DNA from: Hymenochaete sp. R1 | Lineage: Eukaryota > Basidiomycota > Agaricomycetes > Hymenochaetales > Hymenochaetaceae | NCBI GenBank assembly: GCA_019400425.1 | Contig: JAFREE010000035.1 | Location: 62,001-126,000 of the forward strand | DNA: 64,000 nt | Direction of reading: 5' to 3' | Shown here: in pieces, positions 34,951 through 46,473 of the stretch | How positions within the stretch are numbered: the first letter of the stretch is position 1 | Layout of the letters: each line of letters starts with the position of its first letter | Notes under the pieces: generated by a model | What the model saw: only the letters and a program-made list of their open reading frames with translations | What the model was told of the DNA's origin: nothing | The model's database searches: none | Translations under genes and position numbers: made by a program

Positions 34951-37222
34951 TATTCATTGTATAATTCAGAATGGACAAAGCTGCTGCACACATAGAGTAC
35001 ATATCGTGTTTTCCTTACAGATCTAATTATAGGGCTGTGGATAGGTTTCTTTTCCCATTCGAGATATCCAGAAAGTCAAGTTCGTAAGACTTGCCCCCTC
35101 CCCCTTTGATGCCTTTCTCTTGAAACTCAGAAACACGATGATCGAATCCTTACGTCATCAGAATGACTAAGGACATAATACTTGCACTTGATCAGCGTTC
35201 GTTCGTTCGTCTCGGTACGAAAATTAGCTTGTGTTTGTTTCCGAGACAATCACCATCATCTCACTTCTTTATACAAATTTATGCTACTTGGGGTATATGC
35301 AGCACGACGCCACGTCAAATTTATCTGTCATTATTGTGCGTGTCGTTGAATCTTGGGTATCTTCCGAGTCATTGCCTTCTCGGGCCCAATCACTGTTACT
35401 ACATCTATTGTGAGTGCTCATGCTTCTGGTTGGTCGTTTCTAACGAAGATGTGGACATTGAAGTTAGGTTGTGGAGCGGAAAGGATTGTATAGTGCAAAG
35501 AGTGCCAGCTCACAAGGACGACATCTCAGGTCGTCATAAAACCTTCAATGCATTTTGGGGTTTTACTCAAGTCTATGACCACCTCGCTCCATCATCGCTG
35601 CAAAAATACCGATGCCTCTGGTGCTCTGACTCGATTCTTTACCCGACGTGCTACTTTTGAATGAAACTACCGAGCGCTTTCTTCTCGCGGAGCGGATCGA
35701 AGCTTTCGAAGGCCTACAACTGTATCCGTGCTTCGAGAGCAGAAACTATTCATCGGGACGTTTCCTTTTATTAGGAACGAAGGAAGCTTTTTGCGCCTTT
35801 CTCTCGGTATGTCCGAGATTTCGTGTTTATGCTCGCACGCAGCTCGGGTGGCTTTTGAGCTTAATGTGTCGCAGTCTTGACCCCCACCTTGTGGACCCGA
35901 ATTCGAATCAGGCAGGATGCAAATGGAGGTCGACCCGTGTTTCCCGTTTCTCATGGACTTTGGCCTACGTTGCGCTCCCTCTGATCAAGGTGCGAACGAA
36001 TTTACAATCTTGGGCCTTCTTACTCTGACCTCGACAACTTTTATTTTCTGGTTCTTTTCAGAGACGGCAAGCTGGCATTAGTCTTCTAAGCGTGTTCAAT
36101 TATTCGGCACGGGATTCCTTGGGGCATTGACCCTCAAAGGCTATAATCAAGGTTGTTGAGCTCATGCGTTGTATAGAACAGACAGGGTAATAATTAAGAG
36201 GTTCAGTGTCTCATTGTTTAATCCTGTTCTAGAGCTATCAGTCAGTCAGGATCTAGTGGCTGATAGTGATTTGGGTGGCATCGATCCGGCCTATCGTAAA
36301 GCCTACGACTAGCGGAGTGTTTAAGAAGGATGTCATTTTATAAGCCTAAATAGACATATTCATCAGTCAAATGTGGCGAGTCAATTTAGGTCAAACAACT
36401 CGTACGTATAGTGTTATTATCTTCGGTAATGATTCTATCCCAAGTACTGATTGAATTGCATTGTTGTTCATTCAATCAGTACGGACGCTAGTCTTCAGGG
36501 TTACGCTTCTTTCGGAGTTCACGGGTAAATTCGCCGAGGTGATTGATTCCGTTTCTTGTCTAAAACTGTCAGAGTAAACCAGGCGCATTTCTCCGCAGCG
36601 TTCATAGTTTCTTCCCTGCGGTGCCTCCCGTGATTGGAAAGGGGCCGAATCAGTTAGCATTGGGTATTTCGCTGATAAAGGACATCGGACTCTGAGCCTT
36701 GCCATCGCGTTCATCCAATCAGAGACTATCTTACCGCTACTCGCTGACTGCCGCTAGTCTTACTGAATGGGAAAGCATAGGGCTAAGAGCATCACGGTGG
36801 CTTTGTTCGTGCCCGTGAATCTTTTCTAAGGATAATAGCGGGTGGTGGACCATGTCTGTATGCGCCATTTACTCGTCTCATTCATTCTTGATTCACATCC
36901 AAAGTACACACATCCCAACCTCAACGAGTCATGTGTTCGCGACGGGGATTACATTTGTTCTCGAGCCGTTAACATCAAAGCAGACGTCGCCACGCTTGTG
37001 CCTCGCTCATAACATCATGCCATTTCCTCTCTAAAGGATCCGAAGTCCCGGAGCTTATTTTGCCAAGTTGACAGATGAATTCTCCCATTCAGTTCTGGTG
37101 GATGGAATACTTTTGAGTCTCCATTTTTTCCGCAAGGTAACTTCGATGATATATAAGATGCGTGCTCATGGTGAGTTATCAATGCAGCGTCATAAGAAAG
37201 AGATCATACCCAGCCCTTCAGG
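34951..37222. other. Long gene-free stretch upstream of the WOPR gene
   Basis: About 2.3 kb with no frame that can be spliced to a plausible protein; a 165-codon + frame at 35163 lacks conserved blocks. Long upstream regions are a known property of some fungal master regulators, and the next gene is one by family. The region may hold enhancers, a long 5' leader or a non-coding transcript. A perfect hairpin lies at 36444-36482. Confidence 0.45.
36444..36482. repeat. Perfect 13-bp inverted repeat (hairpin)
   Basis: GTACTGATTGAAT (36444-36456) and its exact reverse complement ATTCAATCAGTAC (36470-36482) flank a 13-nt loop. It lies about 740 bp upstream of the WOPR start codon. It could be a dimeric protein-binding site, a small foldback remnant or a structured leader element. 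Confidence 0.8.
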
Positions 37223-38513
37223 ATGCAATCAAATCAAGCCCTTGGATTTGTGACACATCCTTCCCTTCGTTAGTGAACCTTGGTTTCCTAAGTTTCTCAT
37301 CGCTCACAATTCATTTGATAGATCTGCGAGATGCAAACGATGCACTCGTGGTCTTCGAGGCTGTTAGGATGGGCGTTCTTCCTCTAATCAAGCGCCGCCT
37401 TACTTCAGACGAACGTGATCAGCTTAGCTCTGGGAATGTTTTTGTCTGGGAGGAGGCCGAGCATAAAGGGGGCCTCGAGCGCTGGACCGATGGTCGAAGA
37501 TGGTAGTAACACTGCATCAGTTTTCGGCGCTTCTCTACTTTACTCACGCGCCAATCAGGTCGCAGAGTCGAATGAAGGGTGAATACCTCTTCTATGAAGA
37601 AAAGATCGAAACGACAGAAGAAGAAAGGCAAGCCAAAGCTGCACGGAGGTTAGTGTAGCTCTCGAAGATATGATATAAAATAGACACCGACTTTTTAATA
37701 AAGGGCCAGTCGCACTTCAGGAAATTCGAGGCGAGAACCTCCTCCTCGTCGCCAAGATCGTCCTACGAAAATCGATGGCTTAACAAAACAGACGTAAGTC
37801 AAAACAGAGTTCCAATCGAATGCTATTCATAAGTTGTACTTGAATCAGATATTCTACTCATGTAGTACTTCCGGGCTCGACATCTCCCCGTAAATGGCAT
37901 GTCGTCGCCTACTTTACTGTACGTTCGCCACGTTCACCACAAAGTTTTGTTTTCAGATCACATATATTCTCAGGCCATTGACTATGGGCGCCTCCCTGTC
38001 ATTGAACGTTATGACTATCTCCGAAGAATACGTATTCCGGAAGGAATCTTTTTCTCAGCGCGAGGATCGGTGACGAGCCCGGACGGTAGTTTTGCTGATG
38101 CCGACAATGATGACGATTATTCTGCGGGATCGTCCAGCATTTACGAGGGTAGCGACGTCGGGCGATTGAGCCCCGTGCAACTATTGGCCCCTCCGTCACG
38201 AACAAGAGAGCAAGTTTATTCGAGGTAGGACTTTCCCTTAAGTGCATCCAAATAGAGTCTGAAACCCCCCTTTCTTAGAACGCCAGTATCTGGTATATCT
38301 TCGAGCCGGGAAGAGCAATGGCTACCAGGGGTATCGTCGTTCGCCTCAATCCCCACTGGAAGATTTGTCGCTGCCCCTATGTCACCGGGTGCTTCTGAAC
38401 GGGCGCACAGTAATCGCGAGCTGAGCTCTCCTCAAGCCCGCTCACCTCAGAGCTATAGGCCTTTGTCTCCTGAGGATCGTCGGGCATTGAGTACATTCAA
38501 GGTGGTACTATAA
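37223..38513 (+). CDS. WOPR (Gti1/Pac2 family) transcription regulator
   Basis: The spliced protein begins MQSNQALGFVTHPSLHLRD; ATG 37223, with the first exon ending at 37268 in phase. It then shows the WOPRa block: DALVVFEAVRMGVLPLIKRR, LTSDERDQLSSGNVFVWEE, AEHKGGLERWTDGRRWSQSR and GEYLFYEE. After a basic linker (SRREPPPRRQDRPTK) comes the WOPRb block: TYSTHVVLPGSTSPRKWHVV, AYFTAIDYGRLPVI and RIRIPEGIFFSARG. Together these form the bipartite DNA-binding fold known from Wor1, Ryp1, Gti1 and Pac2, which control morphology, development or nutrient responses in fungi. The C-terminal 130 residues are Ser/Pro-rich and end RALSTFKVVL. The introns are 50-60 nt and all phases match. Which process it regulates here is unknown. 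Confidence 0.93.
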
Positions 38514-40811
38514 ACCGATCAAAGCATTTCCCAGAGATTGGAATTCGCTCTCGCAATTTCTTATCCAGTCTTTCCTTCCCTTTCACTGTTCAGTTTCTGC
38601 GTACTTCTTTTGACCTGTGTCCACTGCCCACTGTATGTTGCGCTCGGTTGGTTAATCTTATAAATTGACTCGGTTGGAGCTTGTGCTTTTCACCATCCAT
38701 TCTCAAGCGTTTCACCAGGATCCACCTTCCAAAATTCTGCAACAATGTACGTGTCTCTTCTCACGTGCCGTATCCGAGTGCACTGAATGAATTCTCGTAT
38801 TAAAAACGCCAGACATCCGAGTTCTCGCATCCAATCAGCCTTCCTTTTCCTGGTTCCTTCGTTGCTGAGAGTATTGGCCTTGAACCAATTTTATCTTGAG
38901 ATTTTCTCCCTTGCGGAGGCCGAAGAAGAGGTATCTGTAACTGAATTGATCCTAAATTACACCTAGCGATATATCCGAGCTGCCATCGCACGGATGGGGT
39001 CTCAGCGATCCGTGATAACAGATTCATCATCTGCGAAATTTTTCCGAGTGCATCTCCCAAACACCGATCAACAGCAACAGGCCTACGTCCCGACATCTTC
39101 TATAAAAGTTCTTCCCACACTTTCTGGCTGCGAACCGCTGTTCTTCAACTTCCACTTCCCAGCGTAGGTGTTAGTACTTTCGTCTTCTCTGTGTCGCTGT
39201 CGGCATCCTGTCCTCGAGCACACTGGCTTACTTTCTTTATGCGCCCCGGAAACTATAGATTCCAAAGCTCCGCTTTATTCCGAGGCTCCGCCTCATGATC
39301 TCCGTGGCCTGCTACAAAAAAGTTCCCGCCGCCGTGGTAGTAATGAATGATTAATCTGGATCGACCATCTTGTTTCTGGACAATATGATCTAAATTTACG
39401 ACTTTAGGCTCTTAGCGGTCCGGTATGAGAACAAATGCAGCCAGTGGAAGAATCAATAGACCAGGCGCATGATACAATCACGATCATTCACTTGAACCAG
39501 CAGATCCAGTTTCACGCCCCGGTTTCACGAGATAGGTTACTTCAATCCTCGCAAATTCCAAGACCAGCCACGCTGATACATATACCCAGATCAGTGTTGA
39601 AGTCAAGGGGACGGGCAAGGCCCATCACTTGGAACCTGCGACCATTGAAGAGGGCGTTCTTGATTCATAATCTCAAGACAATGTCGTCTGACCTTGCTCC
39701 AAGGCACTTCCATCCTTCATTGAGAGAACATTCTCTTGTTCCTCCTCACGCTTCTATGCAAGTGTACCTTCGCGTTTCTCATGATCGAGGGACTTGAGTA
39801 AACGATGGCGTCAGCGTCCGGTGGACGAATGCGAACTGGCCGATAACGAGGAGTCTTTGCTAGAGAGCTGGTCGAAAGGGATTTATGGTCCCACCGTCGC
39901 AAATTTAGATGTCGAGAAGGTTCTGGATCACGAAGAGGCGACCAAAAAGCGCTGGGTGAGTATTGCCCAAGGGTTCAGGACTCGTTACTGAACCCCGCCG
40001 ACTCGCTTTGAATGCCTTGCTGAGAACCTTCAGATCTAAATGTGTCCGTCGAACGCGGCATCCGCATGGATGCCCTTTAACCCCGTTACTTCGTTTGCGA
40101 CTAACACTCCTATACTGGGTTCGCGGGGCTTTCTGGGAAGGTTCCGTCGCGCTCAAGTAGAAGGCGTCCGAGTCCTCGTTCTATTGACCAAGAGAATGAA
40201 TTATCATAACGATTACGGTCTGACGTCTACTCTTTCATTCCCGTCTCCGCATGACCCCGAAGATCTGGTCCTTTCTCCATGACCGGGGGTTCGAGGGAAT
40301 GTCGGCGTAAGTCGCGTACTTTAGGTACTGCATCATTCTGTCATACTGACAAAAAAGAACTTAAAATGACCTGTGCTGCTAGTCGTGGGCCCCACGCAGA
40401 AAAAAGTGTGTTGACATGCGTTCAACTTGTTAAATGAGGTTTGGAAGAATCAGAGGGTTGGGGTTGATTACTACGTTGATCTGCATCTGAAAAGCGCCCC
40501 GCACATGTCGTTATATGTATGGCGGCTTATTTTTATGGTACACAATTAGATGGTGTGCAGATTTATAGTAGCCTACTAATAGAAAATAATGTGCCCCCTC
40601 GTGTCGACTTTTATGACCCAAGTGACGGATCCAAATTAATGTTTCTTCTTGCTTTTCCTCTGCCAGGGAGGTGGGCCGGGCCGGAATTGCCGGGACTTCG
40701 GTTTCAATTGCACATGATCGTGGGAGTTGATGTCATCGATATTTTGACAATCTCGCTTCATTTGAATCTGGGGTCAAATGATCGAACTCCGAAGCTCTTT
40801 CAAGCATCACT
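38514..40811. other. Stretch with no firmly supported gene
   Basis: This holds the 3' end of the WOPR gene and the upstream region of the membrane protein at 40812. Some frames between 39435 and 40282 look partly coding (entered separately), but no complete model could be built. A 99-codon + frame at 40519-40815 overlaps the next start codon and has no recognisable features. Confidence 0.35.
39435..40282 (+). pseudogene. Possible unresolved or decayed gene
   Basis: Three neighbouring open segments have protein-like composition. One is 39435-39797 (MQPVEESIDQAHDTITII). Another is 39794-39958, reading RPVDECELADNEESLLESW then GIYGPTVANLDVEKVLDHEE before a GTGAGT donor. The third is 40040-40282, reading VLVLLTKRMNYHNDYGL and ending SPHDPEDLVLSP. 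The natural splice from the GTGAGT donor to the CAG at about 40033 meets a TAA at once, and no other junction restores a frame. So this is either a decayed gene, a gene with splice sites I could not find, or chance. No family is recognised. Confidence 0.25.
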
Positions 40812-41826
40812 ATGAGTAAGCCCGGCACACTGGCAGACACTTCAAAGCTCACGCAGAGACTTGTTGCGTCACTTTGCGTTTTCCATTCCCTTTATGTGGC
40901 ATATACGCTTCTCCAACCTATACCAAATCTGTTCTCGACAGCGGGACTACCTTTCATTACGCCAATTCAGATCCTGCGAAATCACTTGCTGCAGAAGTAT
41001 CAACCTTTTCTCCCTTCAATAGGATTGGAAACCGTTTTTGCTCGCCTTGATTCGTCCGGCGCTCGTGCTGCCTACATTCGGTACGTGTTCTCAAGCAACA
41101 CACTGTCACAAATACGCCCCCTGACTCATTATCTGTAGGTTAGGTCACTCGACTGTGGCAGATTGCGAGTATTGTTTAAGCTTCGATGACTTTTCACTAT
41201 TTGCTGTCACCCGCCCCTTTATGGAATACGTTAGACTGGTCATCCTAATGGGCTTCGTCACCGCGCGAGGCACCGGACGTGAAAGTAGGCGTATCATCGC
41301 TCTTGGTCTTATCGTTGCAACTGCTGTCTCCGAAGTTTACTACGTGTCATCGCAGCAACTATTAACGCCAAACAGCAGATATGCCATCGCAGTGAGCACT
41401 GATGCTGACTTCTCCCCCTATGTTACTGATTTTGATTGTGTGTCTTAGTTACACGATAGAGCGCTACTTGCTCGGAGGCTCATCCATCTTTTACTTCCTC
41501 TCGGGTTCCTTATGATACCTGCTCACCATCGTCAATACAAACCGCTCGGAGACCTCCCATCGCTAGTGGGAGCCGCAGAAAGGTCAATCGCTCATTTACA
41601 ACTCTTACGATTGACATCGACGGCCGCTTCACGTCAGCCAGCATTACAGGCGAATTCACAGAAATTTTGGGACCGGCAGCGTGCGAATGGAGAACAAGCT
41701 TTATCGGATGCGGAATTGCAAGACCTGGCAGGACGTCTGGGCATGGATCTTGGGGTAGAGGGGGCGACTCGAAAGCAGGCGCGAACATTTGTCGATATGA
41801 CGCTTCGCGGTTTGCGAACTGACTAG
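40812..41826 (+). CDS. Conserved-looking multi-pass membrane protein
   Basis: Three exons join in phase: IRLGHST across a GTACGT intron, and YAIALHDRALL across a GTGAGC intron. The product is about 290 aa. It has a hydrophobic N-terminal helix (VASLCVFHSLYVAYTLL) and a block resembling a small conserved domain, DCEYCLSFDDFSLFAVTRPFMEYVRLVILMG, with a Cys-x2-Cys pair. Two more helices follow (IIALGLIVATAVSEVYYV and RRLIHLLLPLGFLMIP). The hydrophilic C-terminal region (KPLGDLPSLVGAAERSIAHL and onwards) is predicted helical. The layout resembles uncharacterised fungal membrane proteins of an internal organelle, but I cannot name the family. Confidence 0.75.
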
Positions 41827-42998
41827 CGAGGTGCACAATGATAGTGAGCGAGAACCCATTACCATCGAATGGCGCCTCGGGGAACGTAGTGTTGTACATT
41901 CGACGCCTGAAGCTTCCCTCTTCGATGTTGAATCCGTCGATTATCTGCGATTTGCCGGTGCTGCGAGCTCTCGGTCACAACTTTCCGCTTTTCATATTCT
42001 AGCATTCTGGTGCATCTGAAGCCTTTTAAGCCTCTCAGTACTTGCTGTGATTTATCTGGATGGACCTATTTCTGGTTATTCTCACTGGGAATTTCGTAAG
42101 CGAAGGTGATGACTTTCCACGCAGTCGTATATTATAGTATGACCGAGGTAGGTCCAGTCGAAATGATTTTTTCTACGTCAGAACTCTCACGTGAGGAGGG
42201 GAAATAGAAACAGAAGATTATTGTAGACTTTTTGGATACAGCGTGGCGCTGGATGAATATCGGGGCTCATGTATCAACTTAGTTTGATGACACTGCAATG
42301 GTAATGTCAACAATCTGTTAATATTATAGGGCTTCAAGTTCCTTGACTTTATCCTAGCTTGTTTACCGGGCGCTGAAATATTGCACTGGTATTACTACGT
42401 GTGCTTCGCACATTTTATATCGTTGACCCAAAGTATCTTCAAACGGAATACTAGCCACTGGCAGGCCCCTCAAAATCACAGTCAAGGCACCCTTCGAGCT
42501 ACGACTAGTGTCGAATTCAAGTTACTCTGTCAGCAGGATACCTACTACCATATGATCCTTCGATGTTTTTAGTCTTACAAAACGTTACGCTGGCGTTATT
42601 CAATATCATTATTGACCAACTGTAGCCCCTTGTGCCATATCGATGTCAAGCGGCCGAATCGGCAAAGGACGAGGTCGGACGGAAGCATTAAGTTGATTAA
42701 GCAGCAGATGACCTCCCCTTCCCGATTGAGTTCTTCATTTCCACACACGCGACAACGACGAGACGGCAAACGTCTCCGACGTTCCTTCGTCTCCTTCGTT
42801 CTCGAGTCTCGAGGCTTTTCTTGACGCTTCAGCTGTGTATGCACTCATCCTGCGCTGCATCAGGGCGGACCATCAATCGATTTCAAGGACGGCGTCTCAG
42901 GTAAGTAAAGCGGTGTTTGGCATACCCCGTCTGAAAACGTACATCTTGATGTCTCTCCCTCTGATATTATTTTCCCGGGTTATCTTCTCGCAGCCATC
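41827..42998. other. Intergenic, no gene seen
   Basis: About 1.2 kb, partly AT-rich (42100-42400), with no supported gene. The last 150 bp include a probable 5' leader intron: a GTAAGT donor near 42901 and a TCTCGCAG acceptor about 7 bp before the ATG at 42999. Confidence 0.45.
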
Positions 42999-44854
42999 AT
43001 GCTTTCCTCCTGGAGGCCGAAGTCGATAGTTGTCTCCTTGCTTTGCCTAGTCATGAAGGTCGCTGGCCACAATGCTCGGGCTGAGGAGGTTGGGTCGTCC
43101 CTCCACTTCTATACCCCTACACCAGTCCATACCGTTCCTGACTGGAACACGGCCACGAGTACGAGGAGTTCTAGTAGTAGCTCGACATCTACAGCCGTGC
43201 ATGTTGTTTTTGCAGAGATGCAGAATACGACAGTATGCGGGCAGATGAATATAATATGTGAGTTAGTTCAATACACTCAACTCCGTAGGTAGCACTAAAT
43301 CATTTTTTAGGGTTCTACGTCGGCGATACTTCGTATACCCTTTCTCTCGCAGCGACACGAATAGAATCAGAGGACGTTGATGGCAATGATGGTGACACGA
43401 CAGTGTTAAAGGTTCAGGAAGGCATCATCCAAGGCTCTAATATGTTTAACTGGTCGGTGAACGTCACGGCTGGAACATACGTTATCGAAATTTCGATCCC
43501 AGAGGCCGACCTTCTCTATTATTCGGACACTTTTCTCGTCGCAGACAGCTCGAACAACGCCTGCCTTTCTCAACAGTCATCTTCGAGCGTCCAGCCTACT
43601 CATGCAAGTACCTCTGCGTCCGCAGCAACATCCTCTAACGGAGCCGCAGACGGCGTCTCGGGTGTGCCGGCAGTTGGAGCCGTGTCGAGTGGTTCAGCCG
43701 TCTCTCGAGGCGGCATTGCGGGTATCGTAATTGGTAGCCTGGCATTCGTGGTCGGACTACTCTTTGCGCTGTGGCTCTTCAGACGATGCCGTGGTTCGAC
43801 TGGATCTTCAGGCGGGGTTTTCTTCGAGAGAAAACCCAAAGGTGCGGTGGCTATCAGCAGTCGTACTGGGTCATTTTCATCTGTGCATGAACACTCCGCT
43901 GGGGACCGCTTTGATGGGAATGCAAGCACTGTGCCTAATTATGTGGACCTTACGGGAGAGAAACACCATAATTCTAATTTTGCATCGGGTTTCGGCGTCG
44001 TGATGCCCGATGCTGTCCATCGATCGCCGTATGAACACCGAAATTCGGTAGGGTCGGGCATTTCAGCGTCTTCGGGTGTTGGGTCATCGGCATCCCATAA
44101 TCATTATAGGCCAACCAGGCACTCATCGCTCATGTATTCATCCGACCCGTTCAGTTCCGCGCCACCGAGTCCACGACAATCGGTGGATCAAGGTCAAGTA
44201 CCTCTTGCCCTGTACTCTCCGACGTCAAGTACACCGACATCTCGTTCGATTAACTTCCCGAGCGTTCCGCGAGACGTCTCATCGGCCTCGTCATCTTCGC
44301 CAGACCTCACCAATTTCGGTGCCGAGGTCGCCTCTCCTCCGAGTGCATTCATCGCGCCATCTATTCCCAACCGCGAGTCTACATCGCCCAACGAATCTAC
44401 GACTTCCAAGCCTGCACGACGAACAAAGTCTGCTTCTGCACGCAAGCCTGTTCCTACTTACGCACCATCCTCAGCTGTAGAGGAAATGGAACTCGTAGAG
44501 CCTATATCCCCACGTTCATATTCGAACACTGGAGGAGAGCGGAGCGAGATCGGGACGCTTTCTCACTACCGTGGCAGCGCCGGCCAGGACTCGCACACAT
44601 CGTTCGTACCGTCAAGCTTGGCAGGCGGTCATGATTGGTCGTCTGCCGCCGCACATTCTCACTCGCCTGTCTCAGGCGTGTCTCCGAACAGCTCGAAGTC
44701 GTTCCTTCCGCGCGGCAGTATGCAGGGGTCGTCGTCTGCCTCAGAATTCGGTACCCATCATGTTGGGTTTCCGGAGTTGAACCATAAATCGAGCTTCGGG
44801 GAACGTCAGATGCACGTACTGATGCCAGATCCGCCGACGAAGGAGATGAGATGA
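42999..44854 (+). CDS. Single-pass Ser-rich surface protein, possible sensor
   Basis: Two exons joined in phase (GTGAGT donor near 43260, acceptor TTTTTTAG before 43311), about 600 aa. The N-terminus is a signal sequence (SIVVSLLCLVMKVAGHN). The extracellular part carries several Asn-x-Ser/Thr sites (MQNTTV, FNWSVNVTAG) and an Ig-like block (GSNMFNWSVNVTAGTYVIE, ISIPEADLLYYSDTFLV) reminiscent of KRE9/KNH domains. A Ser/Ala-rich stalk leads to one transmembrane helix (GGIAGIVIGSLAFVVGLLFA, then LWLF) with a stop-transfer RRCR. The cytosolic tail of about 330 residues is Ser/Pro-rich and disordered. This topology resembles cell-wall sensors or SKG6/Mid2-like proteins, but no specific homology can be claimed. 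Wall-stress sensing is an inference. Confidence 0.75.
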
Positions 44855-45473
44855 TTCTAATGATGGATGATAATGATGAATGTCTGCGAGGCTTGTTAAA
44901 GATGGATTGAAGAGGGGAGGTGGAGTGATAAGGAAGCGTCACAGCGACGAAAGTTTTGTACCGGAATAACCTTTGGATAACTAATGATGTATGTCTTGGC
45001 TTTATGTGCCTCTCTAACCTTCTAACCTACACCTGCTACTTTTGTTCCGTGCATTTGTGGTACGCTTTTGCTTCCTTTCTTATACGAACTACCTCAAATC
45101 GGAATCAGGTATTTTTTTGACGTTGCTTGTACTTACTTGCTTTGGCTTGCTTTCTCACTTTTGATTTCGTTTCGTGTAAATATACTTTTTTGGACTTTCC
45201 CACGTATCATTGATTGCAAGTGCTGCTACTTTATCTCATCGTCTTAGATGCAGTACTAGTGCTTGAAAGAAATGAAAGGCTGAAGAGCTGAAGTAATTTA
45301 ATTAATGTATTCTCAGGTCTCGTGACTGCGTGCATATCGGAGTACTAAAACTAGCGTGCCCGGTGCCGTGCCACCAGCTACTGGCGTGCCCAAGTTCATG
45401 GGCTTTCCTCCCTTCCTCTCTCCGCATGGCATTTTACATGTAAATTAAACGCCGTCAACCTCTAAATGAAGCC
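44855..45473. other. Intergenic, no gene seen
   Basis: 3' UTR of the surface protein and promoter of the DUF202 gene. T-rich, with ATTTTTTTGACG and similar words around 45110; no other structure. Confidence 0.5.
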
Positions 45474-46281
45474 ATGTCCACGATTTTCAAGGTGCGCCCG
45501 ACTGACTTTAACTCACTGGAAGCCTAGGCACTGAATCGACTTTCAGCCAGAAGCCGCAGGCATACTTGAAGCCGATACAGAGGTGGAAGAGAGGTTGGGG
45601 AAGGAGGATTTCCCTTCGGGGCCTAGGAAACGCAGGGTATCTCACAGATACAGGTACGCTCATCGATTGTTTCATTCCCTGGCCAGATGTCATCTGACTC
45701 CTTTTCACTCACTCATAACATCAGAGGTCGACGCGCAGGCTCGTTCACCGTGGAGGACGTGAACGAGTTAATTGAGATCCGGGCAAGACAACGGACGTGC
45801 GTTATTATGACATCCAGCGCCTTTCAAGCTTATATTCTTCCCTCCTATTCCTCAGGTTTGACGGAGCATATGCAAGGACGGCTTTGGGGACGCTGGGATA
45901 TGCCGTGACTATCCTCAGACTGTTCGACCGCCAATTCTACCACAGTACGCTAGCATCCGTTCTTTCTGCCATCAACATTTTCCTCAACCGTCTACTTCTA
46001 ATCTAGTTGGTCTACTGTATACGATCCTTGCTGGACTCCTTTTCGTCATATCATACTTTCGTGAACGAAAGAGCTTGCATGACTTCGCGGACCGGTACCG
46101 TGAAGAGAGCCTTTCACCGACAGCGCCGCCGCATGTGATCAAGACCGTCGGACAGACTGGCAAGCGAATATTCGGGAGGCCGTTTCGTACGGCTGGATGG
46201 GTTGTATTGGCGGTGTCGACTGTCGTAGGTGCAGTAGAGATCGGGTTATTAGCTCTCATATTCAAGCTCAATATGTCTTGA
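45474..46281 (+). CDS. DUF202-family small membrane protein
   Basis: The exons join to MSTIFK-PEAAGILEADTEVEERL, RKRRVSHRYRGRRAGSF, VEDVNELIEIRARQR, TFDGAYARTALGTLGYAVTI, LRLFDRQFYHIGLLYTILAG and LLFVISYFRERKSLHDFADR, with a final hydrophobic helix (AGWVVLAVSTVVGAVEIGLL). The Arg-T-FDGAYARTALGTLGYAVTILR block followed by two more helices is the DUF202 (YidH-like) domain of fungi and bacteria. Fungal members include vacuolar membrane proteins; the molecular role is unknown. It has three membrane spans and is about 200 aa. The acceptor before PEAAG was preferred over an upstream AG because the latter leads to a quick stop. The gene is convergent with URA5, stops 192 bp apart. Confidence 0.85.
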
Positions 46282-46473
46282 ATACATGTGAGTACCCTCG
46301 GGCTAATGCACCTAATTTGAAGTCCGAAGGTCGCGCTTCACCCACAGGATATTCCTTATTCCTAGGAAATTCAAAGAAGTTCAAAGACCCGTTTTGGTTT
46401 TCATTCATGTGTACAATTACAATTTTGTGCTCTCGAATATCCCAAACCCGATAGACTCGAATACAAAGTATCC

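Noticed and set aside
35163..35660. 165-codon + strand frame upstream of the WOPR gene
   Set aside because: No homology-like block, Cys-rich, and no splice extension; treated as non-coding.
36235..36270. Short inverted repeat CTATCAG/CTGATAG
   Set aside because: Only 7 bp arms, expected by chance at this scale.
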